64,000 bases of DNA from an uncultured Eubacteriales bacterium (GCA_934486635.1 CAKSPZ010000003.1:124001-188000); one strand, 5' to 3'. Shown: positions 25,594 through 35,416, numbered from the stretch's first letter. Numbers and translations are program-made. Notes: a model not told the origin generated them from the sequence alone.

Positions 25594-26812
25594 TGTTTAA
25601 GGATTTAGGCTTTTTTAAAACAAAATTTATAAAATTAATAATCGATTCACCTATTAATAACAAGAAAAGAATTGATGCAGATAAATTCATCATTAATACG
25701 GTTATATTCCATTCTACTTGACCTTTATTATACATCACTTGAAATGGATTTAATATTAGTATGAATAGCATTAAATATATCCAATCAAATTTATTATGAT
25801 TTTTTTCATTAAAGAATAAAATCATTCCAATAAACAAATACAAGCCTGTATACTCAGCACTGTTTACCGGTAAGATTACAGCTATCAATAACAATTGCAT
25901 TATTTTCTTCCACCATTGTTTTTGAAAAAATGCCATAACCAGTGCTACAACTGATAAAATAATATCTATTTTACTAAATATACCGTAAATAAAAGTTTTA
26001 TACTCAACGTTACCAATATGAGATGCCCAAAATCTAAAGTTAAATCGAGGAAAAATACCGTAATTATATGCATTACTATTAAGAGTTAAGTTTTTTAACC
26101 ATATTGGTATATTAGAAAAACTACCATTTAATAATACAAATGGGAAAAATGAAAAAATCAAACCATAAATAATAAGTCTAACTGCTTCTTTGTATTTTTT
26201 ATCAAATATTAAAAGTATGCCTAATACAGCAGGATAAGCCTTTAATGCTGCTGCTACTGCTAACGCAATAAATGATAACTCTTTTATTACTTTATTCTTA
26301 CTATTATAATTTAATACAAAAAAAGATGTTAATAATGAAGTTAATATAATTGTATTACCACGCTCATATGAAAATATAAATATACTAGAAAGCATCATTA
26401 ATGTAGAAATAGCAAATTTATATACTTTTTCACCTTTATATGAGTCAAATAAAAACAAATAAAATATTGCTGAAGATATAAACATGAAAAAAGCCGAAGA
26501 AGCTAATAATAAGTTAGGTGATCCTGCAAATTTTGATAATAAGTAAAAAATAACATATGTTAGAGGTGGATATGCATGTTCATGTGGTATATTATCCACT
26601 TGTCCGAATAGATATGGATTATTTATCATGGAGTACCTTATTACATTATAATAATCTGCCATATAGTCATTTGCTTTCGCAAATAATATATTAGCTTGGT
26701 TTCCAATACCATCATTAGTAAGACCTACAAGGAATAAAATGAATAAAACTGAAAGTGATACTATAAAAAATTTTTCATATTTATAATTTTTAACTAGTGG
26801 CGAATTTATCAT
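25574..26812 (-). CDS. GT87/DUF2029-like polyprenyl-sugar-dependent membrane glycosyltransferase
   Basis: 412 residues, about ten to twelve membrane segments. Motifs of the GT-C type are visible: HAYPPLTYVIF, ERGNTIIL and LKAYPAVLG. Such enzymes move a sugar from polyprenyl phosphate to a glycan or lipid outside the membrane. Specificity unknown. A GTG at 26827 starts a longer frame but belongs to the GTGAGGA site, so the ATG at 26812 is used; it overlaps the GT2 gene by 23 bases. Last gene of the glycan locus. Confidence 0.75.
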   Translation of the reverse strand: MINSPLVKNYKYEKFFIVSLSVLFILFLVGLTNDGIGNQANILFAKANDYMADYYNVIRYSMINNPYLFGQVDNIPHEHAYPPLTYVIFYLLSKFAGSPNLLLASSAFFMFISSAIFYLFLFDSYKGEKVYKFAISTLMMLSSIFIFSYERGNTIILTSLLTSFFVLNYNSKNKVIKELSFIALAVAAALKAYPAVLGILLIFDKKYKEAVRLIIYGLIFSFFPFVLLNGSFSNIPIWLKNLTLNSNAYNYGIFPRFNFRFWASHIGNVEYKTFIYGIFSKIDIILSVVALVMAFFQKQWWKKIMQLLLIAVILPVNSAEYTGLYLFIGMILFFNEKNHNKFDWIYLMLFILILNPFQVMYNKGQVEWNITVLMMNLSASILFLLLIGESIINFINFVLKKPKSLNNKKAVS

Positions 26813-27530
26813 TGCTATTTTCCTCACTTTTTATAAAATCAAAGCGTAAACATAATAAATAAAAAACATTAACAATATATCCACATATAAATTTAAATAA
26901 CTTGCGTTTGGATTCTCCAAACATTCTTTTATTAAATTCAATCGGAACTTCTCCAATTTTAAAATCTTTTTTGTTTTTCTTCATTCGAAGAATGACTTCT
27001 TGCAAAACGTCATAATTATTGCGTACTAAATGAACATTTTTTAACTGCTTAGCATCATATAATCGATAACTGGTAGAAATATCGTTTGCTTTTACACCTA
27101 TACATACTTTCATTACCGAATTAAGTAATTTCGACATTATAATTGAACTTTTACTATCGTTTGTTTTGCCACCCTTAGTATACCTGGAACCAATTACAAG
27201 GTCATAATTTCCTTCATTAAATTTTTTATGAATAGCAGGTATATCAGCAGGATTGTGAGAGCCATCTGAATCTAGAACTTGTATTTTTTCTTTTGTTGCA
27301 TATTTTATTCCAGTTCTAAATGCGCCGGCATAATACGGTTCTTCTTGAGGTATATATTTAACACCGAAATTCATGCAAACTTCTTTAGTATCATCAGTTG
27401 GCTTTTCTGAATCGATAACCAGTATTTCGTATTCTTCATTCATTTCTTCAAAAACTTTTTTTATCTGTGGTAATAATATTTTTAAATTTTCTGCTTCTTT
27501 ATAAGATAATAAAACTACACTTGTAGACAT
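26790..27530 (-). CDS. GT2 glycosyltransferase, polyprenyl-phosphate-sugar synthase-like
   Basis: 246 residues, resembling Dpm1 or polyprenyl-phosphate mannose/glucose synthases: GT-A fold with SVVLLSYKEAENL at the N-terminus, LDSDGSHNP as the DxD-type metal motif (about residues 94-102), GSRYTKGG, and a hydrophobic C-terminal segment. It probably charges polyprenyl phosphate from GDP-mannose or the GDP-deoxy sugar made upstream (inference). Start moved from 27557 to the ATG at 27530, which has AAGGGG in front. Supplies donor for the GT-C enzymes in the locus. Confidence 0.82.
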   Translation of the reverse strand: MSTSVVLLSYKEAENLKILLPQIKKVFEEMNEEYEILVIDSEKPTDDTKEVCMNFGVKYIPQEEPYYAGAFRTGIKYATKEKIQVLDSDGSHNPADIPAIHKKFNEGNYDLVIGSRYTKGGKTNDSKSSIIMSKLLNSVMKVCIGVKANDISTSYRLYDAKQLKNVHLVRNNYDVLQEVILRMKKNKKDFKIGEVPIEFNKRMFGESKRKLFKFICGYIVNVFYLLCLRFDFIKSEENSNDKFATS

Positions 27531-27563
27531 ATATTTTCCCCTTTTCACCATTAACAATAAAAG

Positions 27564-28511
27564 CTAAACTACATTTCTCCAATATTCAAGAACATCATTT
27601 ATTGTATCTTCTATATTATTCTTTATCTCCCAGCCAGTAATTTGTTTTAATTCTTTTACGTCTGCTTCTATATTTGGGATATCTGATGGCCTAAACTTTT
27701 TATGGTCTATTTCTACAGTTATATTTTGTCGCGCTTTAGATAAAATTAATGACAAAACATCTTTTATCAAAATAGATTTTCCACTTCCAACATTATAGGT
27801 TTTTCCGCTTTCACCTTTTAAAATTAAAAGTTCATAAGCATTAACAATATCTCTAACGTCTGTAAAATCACGCTTAACATTCAAGTTTCCCACATAAATA
27901 ATAGGCTCTTTATTATATTTTTCTATTTCAGCAACTTGTTTACAAAAATCAGATATAACAAATAACTCACTTTGGCGAGGACCAATATGATTAAATGCTC
28001 GTACATTCATTACATCAAGATTATAAGCTTTAGCATACACTGTGCTTAACATATTCTGACAAACCTTGGTAACAGCATAAATGTTTCCTGGACGGACATT
28101 GTTTGATTCCGATATAGGAATTTCATCAGCAGTAACATAACCATATTCTTCTCCTGAACCAATCATTAAAACACGCGGCAATGGAGAATAGTTGATTTCT
28201 CGTAAACTTTCTAGCAAGTTTAGGCTCCCTTTTATATTAATATCAACTGTTAATGAGGGATTTTTCCAAGAAAGTGCTACTGAACTTTGTGCTGCTAAAT
28301 GAAAAATATAATTTGGTTTTTCTTTTTCTAAAATTGAAAGTATATCATCTTTATTTAAAATATTTAAATCATATACGGTTATATCGTTATAATTAATCGT
28401 TTCATTAGGCAATTTAGTTGCTACTATTTCATAGTTATTTGTTGACTGTAAATGTTCTATTAAATATCCACCTACAAAGCCACAAGCTCCTATTATTAAT
28501 GCTTTTTTCAT
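27564..28511 (-). CDS. rmd: GDP-6-deoxy-D-mannose reductase (NAD-dependent epimerase/dehydratase family)
   Basis: 315 residues, extended SDR: nucleotide loop GACGFVGGYL (residues 8-17), HLAAQSSV, catalytic Ser in GSGEEYG, Tyr-x3-Lys in YAVTK, and NVRAFNHIGPRQ. This matches the Rmd branch, which reduces GDP-4-keto-6-deoxymannose to GDP-D-rhamnose. The position one base after gmd supports it. A GDP-fucose synthase or GDP-talose enzyme cannot be fully excluded without a phylogeny. Confidence 0.8.
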   Translation of the reverse strand: MKKALIIGACGFVGGYLIEHLQSTNNYEIVATKLPNETINYNDITVYDLNILNKDDILSILEKEKPNYIFHLAAQSSVALSWKNPSLTVDINIKGSLNLLESLREINYSPLPRVLMIGSGEEYGYVTADEIPISESNNVRPGNIYAVTKVCQNMLSTVYAKAYNLDVMNVRAFNHIGPRQSELFVISDFCKQVAEIEKYNKEPIIYVGNLNVKRDFTDVRDIVNAYELLILKGESGKTYNVGSGKSILIKDVLSLILSKARQNITVEIDHKKFRPSDIPNIEADVKELKQITGWEIKNNIEDTINDVLEYWRNVV

Positions 28512-28512
28512 G

Positions 28513-29547
28513 TTAGTTCAATCCTTTAACTTGTATTTCTTTTTCAACAAGTTTCATGTCATTTTGAACCATTCTTTCTACTAATTTTTCAAATGAAACT
28601 TGTCGTGTCCAACCAAGTTTTTTCTCTGCTTTAGAGGCATCTCCAATTAGCAATTCTACTTCTGCGGGTCTAAAATATAAAGGATTTATTTTAACAACAG
28701 TTTTTCCATTGTCTTTATTAACTCCTATTTCATCTATTCCTGAACCCTTCCATTCAATATTTATACCAGCAATTGAAAATGCTTTTTCTACAAATTCTCT
28801 AACAGTTCTAGTTTCGTTTGTAGCAATAACATAATCATCTGGTGTTTCTTGTTGTAGTATTAACCACATTGCATTAACGTAATCTTTAGAATGACCCCAA
28901 TCACGTTTTGCATCTAAGTTTCCAAGTTCTACACATTCTTGTAATCCAAATTTTATGCGAGCAGCAGCATCTGTAATTTTTCTAGTTACAAATTCTTTGC
29001 CACGTCTTTCTGATTCATGATTAAACAATATTCCTGAACATGCAAACATGTTAAAACTTTCCCTATAATTCTTAGTGATCCAGTGTCCATAAAGTTTAGC
29101 TACTCCATATGGGCTTCTTGGATAAAATGGTGTAGTTTCTTTTTGTGGAATTTCTTGTACTAAACCAAACATTTCACTAGTTGAAGCTTGATAAAAACGA
29201 GCTGTTGGTTTTACAATCTTTATTGCTTCTAACATATTTGTTACGCCAATTGCATCTATTTCAGCGGTAGCTAATGGTTGTTCCCAGCTAGTTCCTACAA
29301 ATGATTGTGCTGCTAAATTATAAACTTCATCTGCTTGAGAAATTCTCATTGCATTTATTAATGATGTTAAATCTGTCATATCTGCATATATAAATTTTAT
29401 TTTATCTTTTATATGCTTAACATTTCCATAGTCCACAACGCTCTTTCTGCGCATTATACCGTATACTTCATATCCTTTTTCAAGTAATAATTCTGCTAAA
29501 TATGAACCATCTTGTCCAGTTATTCCTGTTATAAGTGCTTTTTTCAT
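28513..29547 (-). CDS. gmd: GDP-mannose 4,6-dehydratase
   Basis: 344 residues. NADP loop TGITGQDGSYLAE (residues 7-19), Thr in QASTSEMFG, YxxxK in PYGVAKLYG, and the diagnostic LFNHESERRG and NLDAKRDWGHSKDYV segments. Converts GDP-mannose to GDP-4-keto-6-deoxymannose in the cytosol. Feeds rmd, encoded immediately downstream. 21 bases after the 653-residue membrane protein gene. Confidence 0.96.
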   Translation of the reverse strand: MKKALITGITGQDGSYLAELLLEKGYEVYGIMRRKSVVDYGNVKHIKDKIKFIYADMTDLTSLINAMRISQADEVYNLAAQSFVGTSWEQPLATAEIDAIGVTNMLEAIKIVKPTARFYQASTSEMFGLVQEIPQKETTPFYPRSPYGVAKLYGHWITKNYRESFNMFACSGILFNHESERRGKEFVTRKITDAAARIKFGLQECVELGNLDAKRDWGHSKDYVNAMWLILQQETPDDYVIATNETRTVREFVEKAFSIAGINIEWKGSGIDEIGVNKDNGKTVVKINPLYFRPAEVELLIGDASKAEKKLGWTRQVSFEKLVERMVQNDMKLVEKEIQVKGLN

Positions 29548-29568
29548 TTTTAAATTCTCCTTAATTTT

Positions 29569-31530
29569 TTATTTAATAATATTTTTAAAATATCCATATG
29601 TGTATCCCATAAAATTAAATTCTTTTATAAGTTTAAATTTATCTGAGACTAATGAATATTCATCATTACCAACAAAAATATTTTCTCTTTTTTCTATATC
29701 AGACTTAACTACAGATAATATTTCTTCTTGTTTTCCTCCTGTTGATAAATCTGCAAAGTCCCTCATATGATACTGAGGATCCCATCCAAGCATTCCATAA
29801 ATATCGGCTGCTCCAATGCCAATTGCGTAAGTATCTTTTGGAACAACTTTTTCAACTTCTTTTGAAAAATTGTATAAACTAGAAATACTATAGTCGCCTC
29901 TTTCAAAGCGTTCTTTCGCCTTTGGCAACGTATATGAACTAAGTATTACAATAATAGTTAAAACGCTAGTACAACTTAATCCAATAGCAATTTTTACAAT
30001 ATTATATAAAGAACTTTTATGTTTATAAAAAAGTCTTTGCAATGGTTTAACTGAAGCATCTGCTAATATGCTGTTACACATAATTGCTTGTAAATATGTG
30101 GGTGAAACCCCAGCCAATGTACGATTTATAAAAAATGATAACATAGCTAATCCCATTAAACTTATAGCTACAATAGTACATTCAAAAGAATGACTATTTT
30201 CATTACCTTTGCAATAAAATATTTTAGATATTGCCCCAAATATACAGCAGAGAAAAATTACTATAAGGTAAACATAATACATGTTTCCAAAGTTTAATTT
30301 TGTCAATAGTATATCTGTAAAACCAGTGTATAAAGGAAAGAAAAAAGATTTAATTTCAACTTTGCCGCCAACACATAAATTATAAATATTCATTAAAACA
30401 ATCGCCAATGCAATTTCCATAAAAATTGTGATTAAATGTAAAATTATTAACTTAAAAAGTCTTTTTATTGAAAATCCATTTTGTTTTATATAATGTAAAG
30501 AACAAAAACTTGACCATACAATTGCTACAAATATTCCTGTTTCTGTTTCCCATAGGATAGATAAACTACAAATAAAAAAACCTATTAAATAGAACTTTAA
30601 ATTACTAATATCAGCTTGTTTTTTTTCATAAACTGCTGCAAGAAATAAAATAATTGATGGAAAAAACCACCTTATAGGCATAGTTTGCCAGTATGTCATT
30701 AAAATAACATTCGTAAAAAATGCCAAAGAAATAGCAGATAAAAATTTAATTACATTAGATCTAACGATAAGGTGTATTGTCAAACAAGACAACATGCAAG
30801 TTAAAAAACCAATAATACCAATAATCATTGCAATTGAAACAGGATTTGCCCCCAAAATACTGGTTAAAGGTTTAAGAAAAAGTGCATAATGACCATAAAT
30901 TCCAGAGGTAAGTTCATTAAAAGGTGTATTATAATGAACATTATATATACTTTGAACAACTGCATTACAATGATGAAAAGAATATCCCGTCGTGAAAGTA
31001 TTAATCATCATATATTTTACAGCATTTAAAAAGCTAACCATAATATATAAAGGAATTAAAAAATAGCCTTTACTATTAGAGATTTTTTCCTTTGACAAAA
31101 TACATAATATTAAAATAAAGCAAAATACTACTAATGGAATTGAAAACCATTTTGGAAATTCTTTTGCAAAACCTGCAAAATTATCTTCCTTATACATAAT
31201 AAGGTCAAACAGCAACCCTGCAAAAATTATTAGCAAGGATGTTAATAATAAGAAACTTAATTTAGGTGAAAGTAAACATGCTTTAAAATTCATTTTCATA
31301 ATTTTTTTTCTAAAACAAAAACATAATAAAAGAAATAATATTAAACAAATGCTTATTGTTGTTATATAAGCAAGAAGATTTTTATGGTTTTGAGAACTAA
31401 AACAATAAAGTATGTCTCCAGGTTGAGAAATGGTAACTTGCCATAAAAATAACATTCCGATAAATGTAGATATTATACCACAAAGCAAAAAAACGAAGTT
31501 TTTATCAATATACAATTTGTAGTCCTTCAT
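29569..31530 (-). CDS. Large polytopic membrane protein, GT-C-like, unrecognised
   Basis: 653 residues. About twelve to fourteen membrane segments followed by a C-terminal outside domain of roughly 110 residues that contains a WDPQYHMRDFADL motif. The first outside loop after the cluster of segments near residue 190 has FHHCNAVVQSIYNV. The layout is like GT-C glycosyltransferases, but I do not recognise a family. It lies between manC and gmd, so it is almost surely part of the glycan system, as a transferase or polymerase. A sequence-structure search is needed for a better name. Confidence 0.7.
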   Translation of the reverse strand: MKDYKLYIDKNFVFLLCGIISTFIGMLFLWQVTISQPGDILYCFSSQNHKNLLAYITTISICLILFLLLCFCFRKKIMKMNFKACLLSPKLSFLLLTSLLIIFAGLLFDLIMYKEDNFAGFAKEFPKWFSIPLVVFCFILILCILSKEKISNSKGYFLIPLYIMVSFLNAVKYMMINTFTTGYSFHHCNAVVQSIYNVHYNTPFNELTSGIYGHYALFLKPLTSILGANPVSIAMIIGIIGFLTCMLSCLTIHLIVRSNVIKFLSAISLAFFTNVILMTYWQTMPIRWFFPSIILFLAAVYEKKQADISNLKFYLIGFFICSLSILWETETGIFVAIVWSSFCSLHYIKQNGFSIKRLFKLIILHLITIFMEIALAIVLMNIYNLCVGGKVEIKSFFFPLYTGFTDILLTKLNFGNMYYVYLIVIFLCCIFGAISKIFYCKGNENSHSFECTIVAISLMGLAMLSFFINRTLAGVSPTYLQAIMCNSILADASVKPLQRLFYKHKSSLYNIVKIAIGLSCTSVLTIIVILSSYTLPKAKERFERGDYSISSLYNFSKEVEKVVPKDTYAIGIGAADIYGMLGWDPQYHMRDFADLSTGGKQEEILSVVKSDIEKRENIFVGNDEYSLVSDKFKLIKEFNFMGYTYGYFKNIIK

Positions 31531-31559
31531 TGTGTCAATTCTCCTTAATTTTTTTGTAT

Positions 31560-32639
31560 TTATATATATTCCTTTCTATTGCAGATTTTAAGATTTTCAA
31601 TAACCTTTTTTATTTTTCCAGCATCGTCCTTGTTACAAATCAAAGTAGCATCATTTGTATCCACGACTATTAAATCTTCTACGCCAACGACGGCTATTAA
31701 TTTTTTTTCACCTTGTACAATACTGTTTTGAGTATCTATTGTTATAACATTACCATTTACTACATTGTTATAATCATCTGTTTTGTTTATTCTTTCTATA
31801 GCTAACCAAGATCCTACATCGTCCCAACCAAATGTTCCAGGAATAACAAATATATCCTTAGCTTTTTCCAATATTCCATAATCAATAGAAATAGATTCAA
31901 ATTGACTAAATGTATCTTGTAAAACTTTATCATATTCTTCAGTATTATGACACGACACTATAGAAACAGCACCTTCATAAATTTTAGGTAAATTAATTTT
32001 AAAGTTTTCAAGAATGGAAGAAACTTTCCAGACAAACATGCCACTATTCCATAAATAAACTCCTGATGATAAATATTCTTTAGCTTTTTCTATGTTAGGT
32101 TTTTCTACAAATCTATCAACTTTAAAAGCATTGCTATTTCCAAAAGTTTCTCTTTTATTATTAAATTTTATATACCCATATCCTGTTTCCGGATGTGTAG
32201 GAGTTATTCCTATAGTTACCAAATTTTTATCAGACTCAGCTACTTTGCATGCATCATTTAATGCATATACGTACATTTCATTATTTTTTATTAAATGATC
32301 TGACGGCAAAACAACCATAATCGCATCATTATATTTGTTTTGAATATAAGCAGCAGCCATAGCTATACACGGCGCAGTATTTCTAGATAATGGCTCACAC
32401 AATATATTTTCCTTAGGAATATTAGGTAATTGTTGTAAGACTAAATCAATATATTCTTTATTTGTAGATATATAAATATCTTTTATATCTACAATGGGTA
32501 AAATTCTATTTACAGTGTGTTGTATCATAGTGATTCCGTCATTTGTTAATGATAAAAATTGTTTTGGTAGATTTTTTCTGCTTCTTGGCCAAAAACGCTC
32601 TCCTCGTCCTCCAGCCATAATTAATGCAGTTTTTTTCAT
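31560..32639 (-). CDS. manC: Mannose-1-phosphate guanylyltransferase
   Basis: 359 residues: GDP-mannose pyrophosphorylase half only, without the C-terminal isomerase domain of bifunctional ManC. Signature LIMAGGRGERFWPRSR at residues 6-21, PSDH near 112, and FVEKP with the active-site Lys near 175. Makes GDP-mannose from Man-1-P and GTP, which gmd uses. Man-6-P isomerase and phosphomannomutase are not in the window. First gene of the locus; AAGGAG site at 32649-32654. Confidence 0.95.
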   Translation of the reverse strand: MKKTALIMAGGRGERFWPRSRKNLPKQFLSLTNDGITMIQHTVNRILPIVDIKDIYISTNKEYIDLVLQQLPNIPKENILCEPLSRNTAPCIAMAAAYIQNKYNDAIMVVLPSDHLIKNNEMYVYALNDACKVAESDKNLVTIGITPTHPETGYGYIKFNNKRETFGNSNAFKVDRFVEKPNIEKAKEYLSSGVYLWNSGMFVWKVSSILENFKINLPKIYEGAVSIVSCHNTEEYDKVLQDTFSQFESISIDYGILEKAKDIFVIPGTFGWDDVGSWLAIERINKTDDYNNVVNGNVITIDTQNSIVQGEKKLIAVVGVEDLIVVDTNDATLICNKDDAGKIKKVIENLKICNRKEYI

Positions 32640-32691
32640 AACGTTAGTCTCCTTTTTGTATTAAATAATAAAAAGTAAAACACTACTCGAT

Positions 32692-32720
32692 ATTATACAT
32701 CATTATTTTCTTTTTTGCAA
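32692..32720 (-). promoter_or_regulatory. Sigma-A promoter of the GDP-sugar glycan locus
   Basis: Minus strand TTGCAA (32720-32715), 17 bases, TATAAT (32697-32692), 53 bases before the manC start. Likely transcribes all six genes down to 25574. Confidence 0.8.
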
Positions 32721-32767
32721 ATATAAAAATACCCTTAAATCTACATTAATCGGCATTAGTGACATAT

Positions 32768-33865
32768 TTAATTTTTGTTTAAAACTTCTCTTTTATTTAT
32801 AAAGTTAGCAATTAAATTATACATGACTACAAAGGCTGGAACTCCTAAAATCATTCCTGGAATACCAAACATCCCACCACCTAATATTACACTAAACATT
32901 ATAAATATCGCCGAAATTCCAATTGAACTACCAAGGATTTTAGGACCAATAATATTTCCGTCTATTTGTTGCAGTATAAGTATAAACAAAGCAAACCAAA
33001 GTGCTTTAACAGGATCTACAACAAGTAATATAATTATACTTGGAATAGCTCCTAAAAACGGTCCAAAAAATGGAATAATATTGGTCAACCCTACTATTAC
33101 GCTAATTAATAAAGAATATGGTATTGATAAAATAGTTGTACCTATAAAACATAGTATACCAATAATAAATGAATCTATAATCTTGCCAACAATAAACTTA
33201 CCAAAAACATTATGAGACATATCAATAATATTTATCGCATTTATATATATTGATTTGCTTAAACACACTTTTGAAATTTTATTTAATTTAAATATTAAAT
33301 CATCTTTATTAAAAATAAGATAAAAAGATACAATAATTCCTATTACCCAATTGTAAGTTTTTAAAGCAAAATTTTTCATAAAGTCAAATATTCTTATTAT
33401 AAAAGACTCATCACTGACAAACGTTATTATCTTTTCTATTATTTTTTCAATTTGAGCAAAGTTATTTATATGTAAAACTGAAACTATGTTTTCAGAAAAT
33501 GTTTTAAAAGAATTAATATAAATATTTGAATTTGCAACCAGTTGATTTATACTAATTAAAAGTTGCGGTACAATAATAATAGATATAAACGCACAAACTC
33601 CAAAAACAAATAAATAAGCTGTAGTTATAGACAATAAACTAATAACTTTTTTATTTTTACATTTTAATTTATTGTATATGTTATCCTCTAAAAAAGATGC
33701 CGGCCAATTTACAATATAAGCTATTGCAAAACCATATATAAATGGCATTAACAAGGATATAACTTTACATATTCCATCCCAAAAAATAAATAAATTCTTA
33801 CATATAAAAAATAATATTATAGCATAGGTAATTAAAAAAAGTTTATCTTTTAGACTTTTATCCAT
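32768..33865 (-). CDS. AI-2E family transporter (YtvI/PerM-type membrane protein)
   Basis: 365 residues, about seven or eight membrane segments. C-terminal family motif region with IPFFGPFLGAIPSIII and GNIIGPKILGSSIGI (about 260-310). Members export varied small molecules or sodium/protons; the AI-2 name is historical. Lies 14 bases after the M24 peptidase gene, so co-transcribed with yqeG-aroQ-peptidase. Confidence 0.9.
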   Translation of the reverse strand: MDKSLKDKLFLITYAIILFFICKNLFIFWDGICKVISLLMPFIYGFAIAYIVNWPASFLEDNIYNKLKCKNKKVISLLSITTAYLFVFGVCAFISIIIVPQLLISINQLVANSNIYINSFKTFSENIVSVLHINNFAQIEKIIEKIITFVSDESFIIRIFDFMKNFALKTYNWVIGIIVSFYLIFNKDDLIFKLNKISKVCLSKSIYINAINIIDMSHNVFGKFIVGKIIDSFIIGILCFIGTTILSIPYSLLISVIVGLTNIIPFFGPFLGAIPSIIILLVVDPVKALWFALFILILQQIDGNIIGPKILGSSIGISAIFIMFSVILGGGMFGIPGMILGVPAFVVMYNLIANFINKREVLNKN

Positions 33866-33879
33866 TATAGAATCTCCCT

Positions 33880-34971
33880 TTACAAAATTATCAAATCTTT
33901 ATTTGATTTTGTTAAATTTTCATACCCATTTTTTGTCACAACGACCATATCCTCTATTCTAACACCAAATTTATCTGGAACATATATTCCAGGTTCAATT
34001 GTTATTACCATACCTTCTTCCAATATTTCGTTCGATTTAGGAGATAAGAATGGATTTTCATGAATATCGAGACCTACACCATGTCCCAAGGCATGCCCAA
34101 AATACCCTTTATATCCATTTTCATTAATAAAATTTCTTGCAACCTTATCAACATTACCACATAAAACGCCTGGTTTTATTAAGGACATTGCTTTATTTTG
34201 AGATTTACTTACAATGTTATAAATATTTACTTGTTCTTCAGAAATGTTACCTAATGCTATGGTTCTTGTCATATCACTATGATAACCATTATATATAGCT
34301 CCCATATCAATAGTTATAAAGTCTCCAGATTCAATGCCCCTATCTGATGGTTCTGCATGTGGTACAGCACTGTTTTTGCCACTTGCTACTATTAAGTCAA
34401 ATGATATAGCCTCTGCACCTTCTTTTCGAATTAAAAATTCCAGATTAAATGCAATTTCTTTTTCTGTCATTCCAATTTTTATTAAAGGCAAAATTTTATT
34501 AAATGCCCTTTCTGATATTTCCTGAGCAATTTTTATATTTTTTACCTCTTCATCATTTTTTATCTTTCTTAGTTTATGAATAATATCGTCAAGAGTTTTT
34601 GTTTTTATTAATGCAACATGGCATTCTTTAAATAACCTTTCAAGTCTTATAACTTCAGCCAAACTTATTCCTTCGTTTTCAATAAGTATATTTTTTAAAT
34701 TATGTCTTTTAATTATGGCTGAAATAGTAGTTTTGAAATCAGACAACAAAACAACATTCATGTTTTTTACTTGTTTAACAGCATTAGCGTAATATCTAAA
34801 ATCAACAATAAAGTATGACTCTTCTCTAGTAATTAAAATAAGACCCTCCGAAGATTTAAATTCAGAAAAATAAAATCTATTAGTAGTTGAATAAATAAGT
34901 GCTGCATCTATTTTTAAATTATCATCATAATGTGGCATAAGTTTTAAAAAATTTGGTAGTTTGTTGTCCAT
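33880..34971 (-). CDS. M24 family Xaa-Pro aminopeptidase-like protein
   Basis: 363 residues: creatinase N-terminal domain, then pita-bread catalytic domain. Metal ligands expected: two Asp in IDMGAIYNGYHSDMTRT, His in GHALGHGVGLDIHE, Glu in ITIEPGIYVP and the final Glu in RIEDMVVV. Probably removes N-terminal residues before Pro. Sits after aroQ as in many Firmicutes, but efp, which usually follows, is far away on the other strand here. Confidence 0.93.
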   Translation of the reverse strand: MDNKLPNFLKLMPHYDDNLKIDAALIYSTTNRFYFSEFKSSEGLILITREESYFIVDFRYYANAVKQVKNMNVVLLSDFKTTISAIIKRHNLKNILIENEGISLAEVIRLERLFKECHVALIKTKTLDDIIHKLRKIKNDEEVKNIKIAQEISERAFNKILPLIKIGMTEKEIAFNLEFLIRKEGAEAISFDLIVASGKNSAVPHAEPSDRGIESGDFITIDMGAIYNGYHSDMTRTIALGNISEEQVNIYNIVSKSQNKAMSLIKPGVLCGNVDKVARNFINENGYKGYFGHALGHGVGLDIHENPFLSPKSNEILEEGMVITIEPGIYVPDKFGVRIEDMVVVTKNGYENLTKSNKDLIIL

Positions 34972-34983
34972 AAAAAAACTCCT

Positions 34984-35415
34984 TTACATTATATTGCAAA
35001 TTGCATCTATTGCTAAAAAATATACGTTCTTTCCAAATCCTGTTATTTGACCTACGCACACCTCAGATATAACTGATTTCTTTCGATAATCTTCGCGTGC
35101 ATAAATGTTTGACATATGTACTTCTATGCATGGTATTCTTACACAAGCTATAGCATCTCTAAGTGCAATACTGTAGTGAGATAAAGCTCCTGCATTTAAT
35201 ATTATTCCATCATATATATCTTTCGCTTCATGAATTTTATCTATTAAAGCTCCTTCCCAATTTGACTGATAAATTTCACACATAATTCCTTTGGATTTAG
35301 CTTTTGAGATAATTTGAGAATTAATTTCAGAAGCTGTTTCACTTCCATATACACTTTTTTCTCTTATCCCTATCATATTTAAATTTGGTCCTAACAATAC
35401 AAGCAATTTTTTCAT
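34984..35415 (-). CDS. aroQ: Type II 3-dehydroquinate dehydratase
   Basis: Third step of the shikimate pathway. 143 residues. N-terminal LLGPNLNMIG, the Tyr in SVYGSE on the flexible lid, NAGALSHYS (usual NPGAYTHTS; the catalytic His is kept) and EVHMSNIYARE. Small changes at Pro-to-Ala and Tyr-to-Leu are within family variation. Adjacent to yqeG and the M24 peptidase, each within 15 bases. Confidence 0.93.
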   Translation of the reverse strand: MKKLLVLLGPNLNMIGIREKSVYGSETASEINSQIISKAKSKGIMCEIYQSNWEGALIDKIHEAKDIYDGIILNAGALSHYSIALRDAIACVRIPCIEVHMSNIYAREDYRKKSVISEVCVGQITGFGKNVYFLAIDAICNIM

Positions 35416-35416
35416 A

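Noticed and set aside
32775..33215. Plus-strand frame opposite the AI-2E family gene
   Set aside because: Rich in Ile/Pro from reversed membrane codons; the minus gene is the real one.
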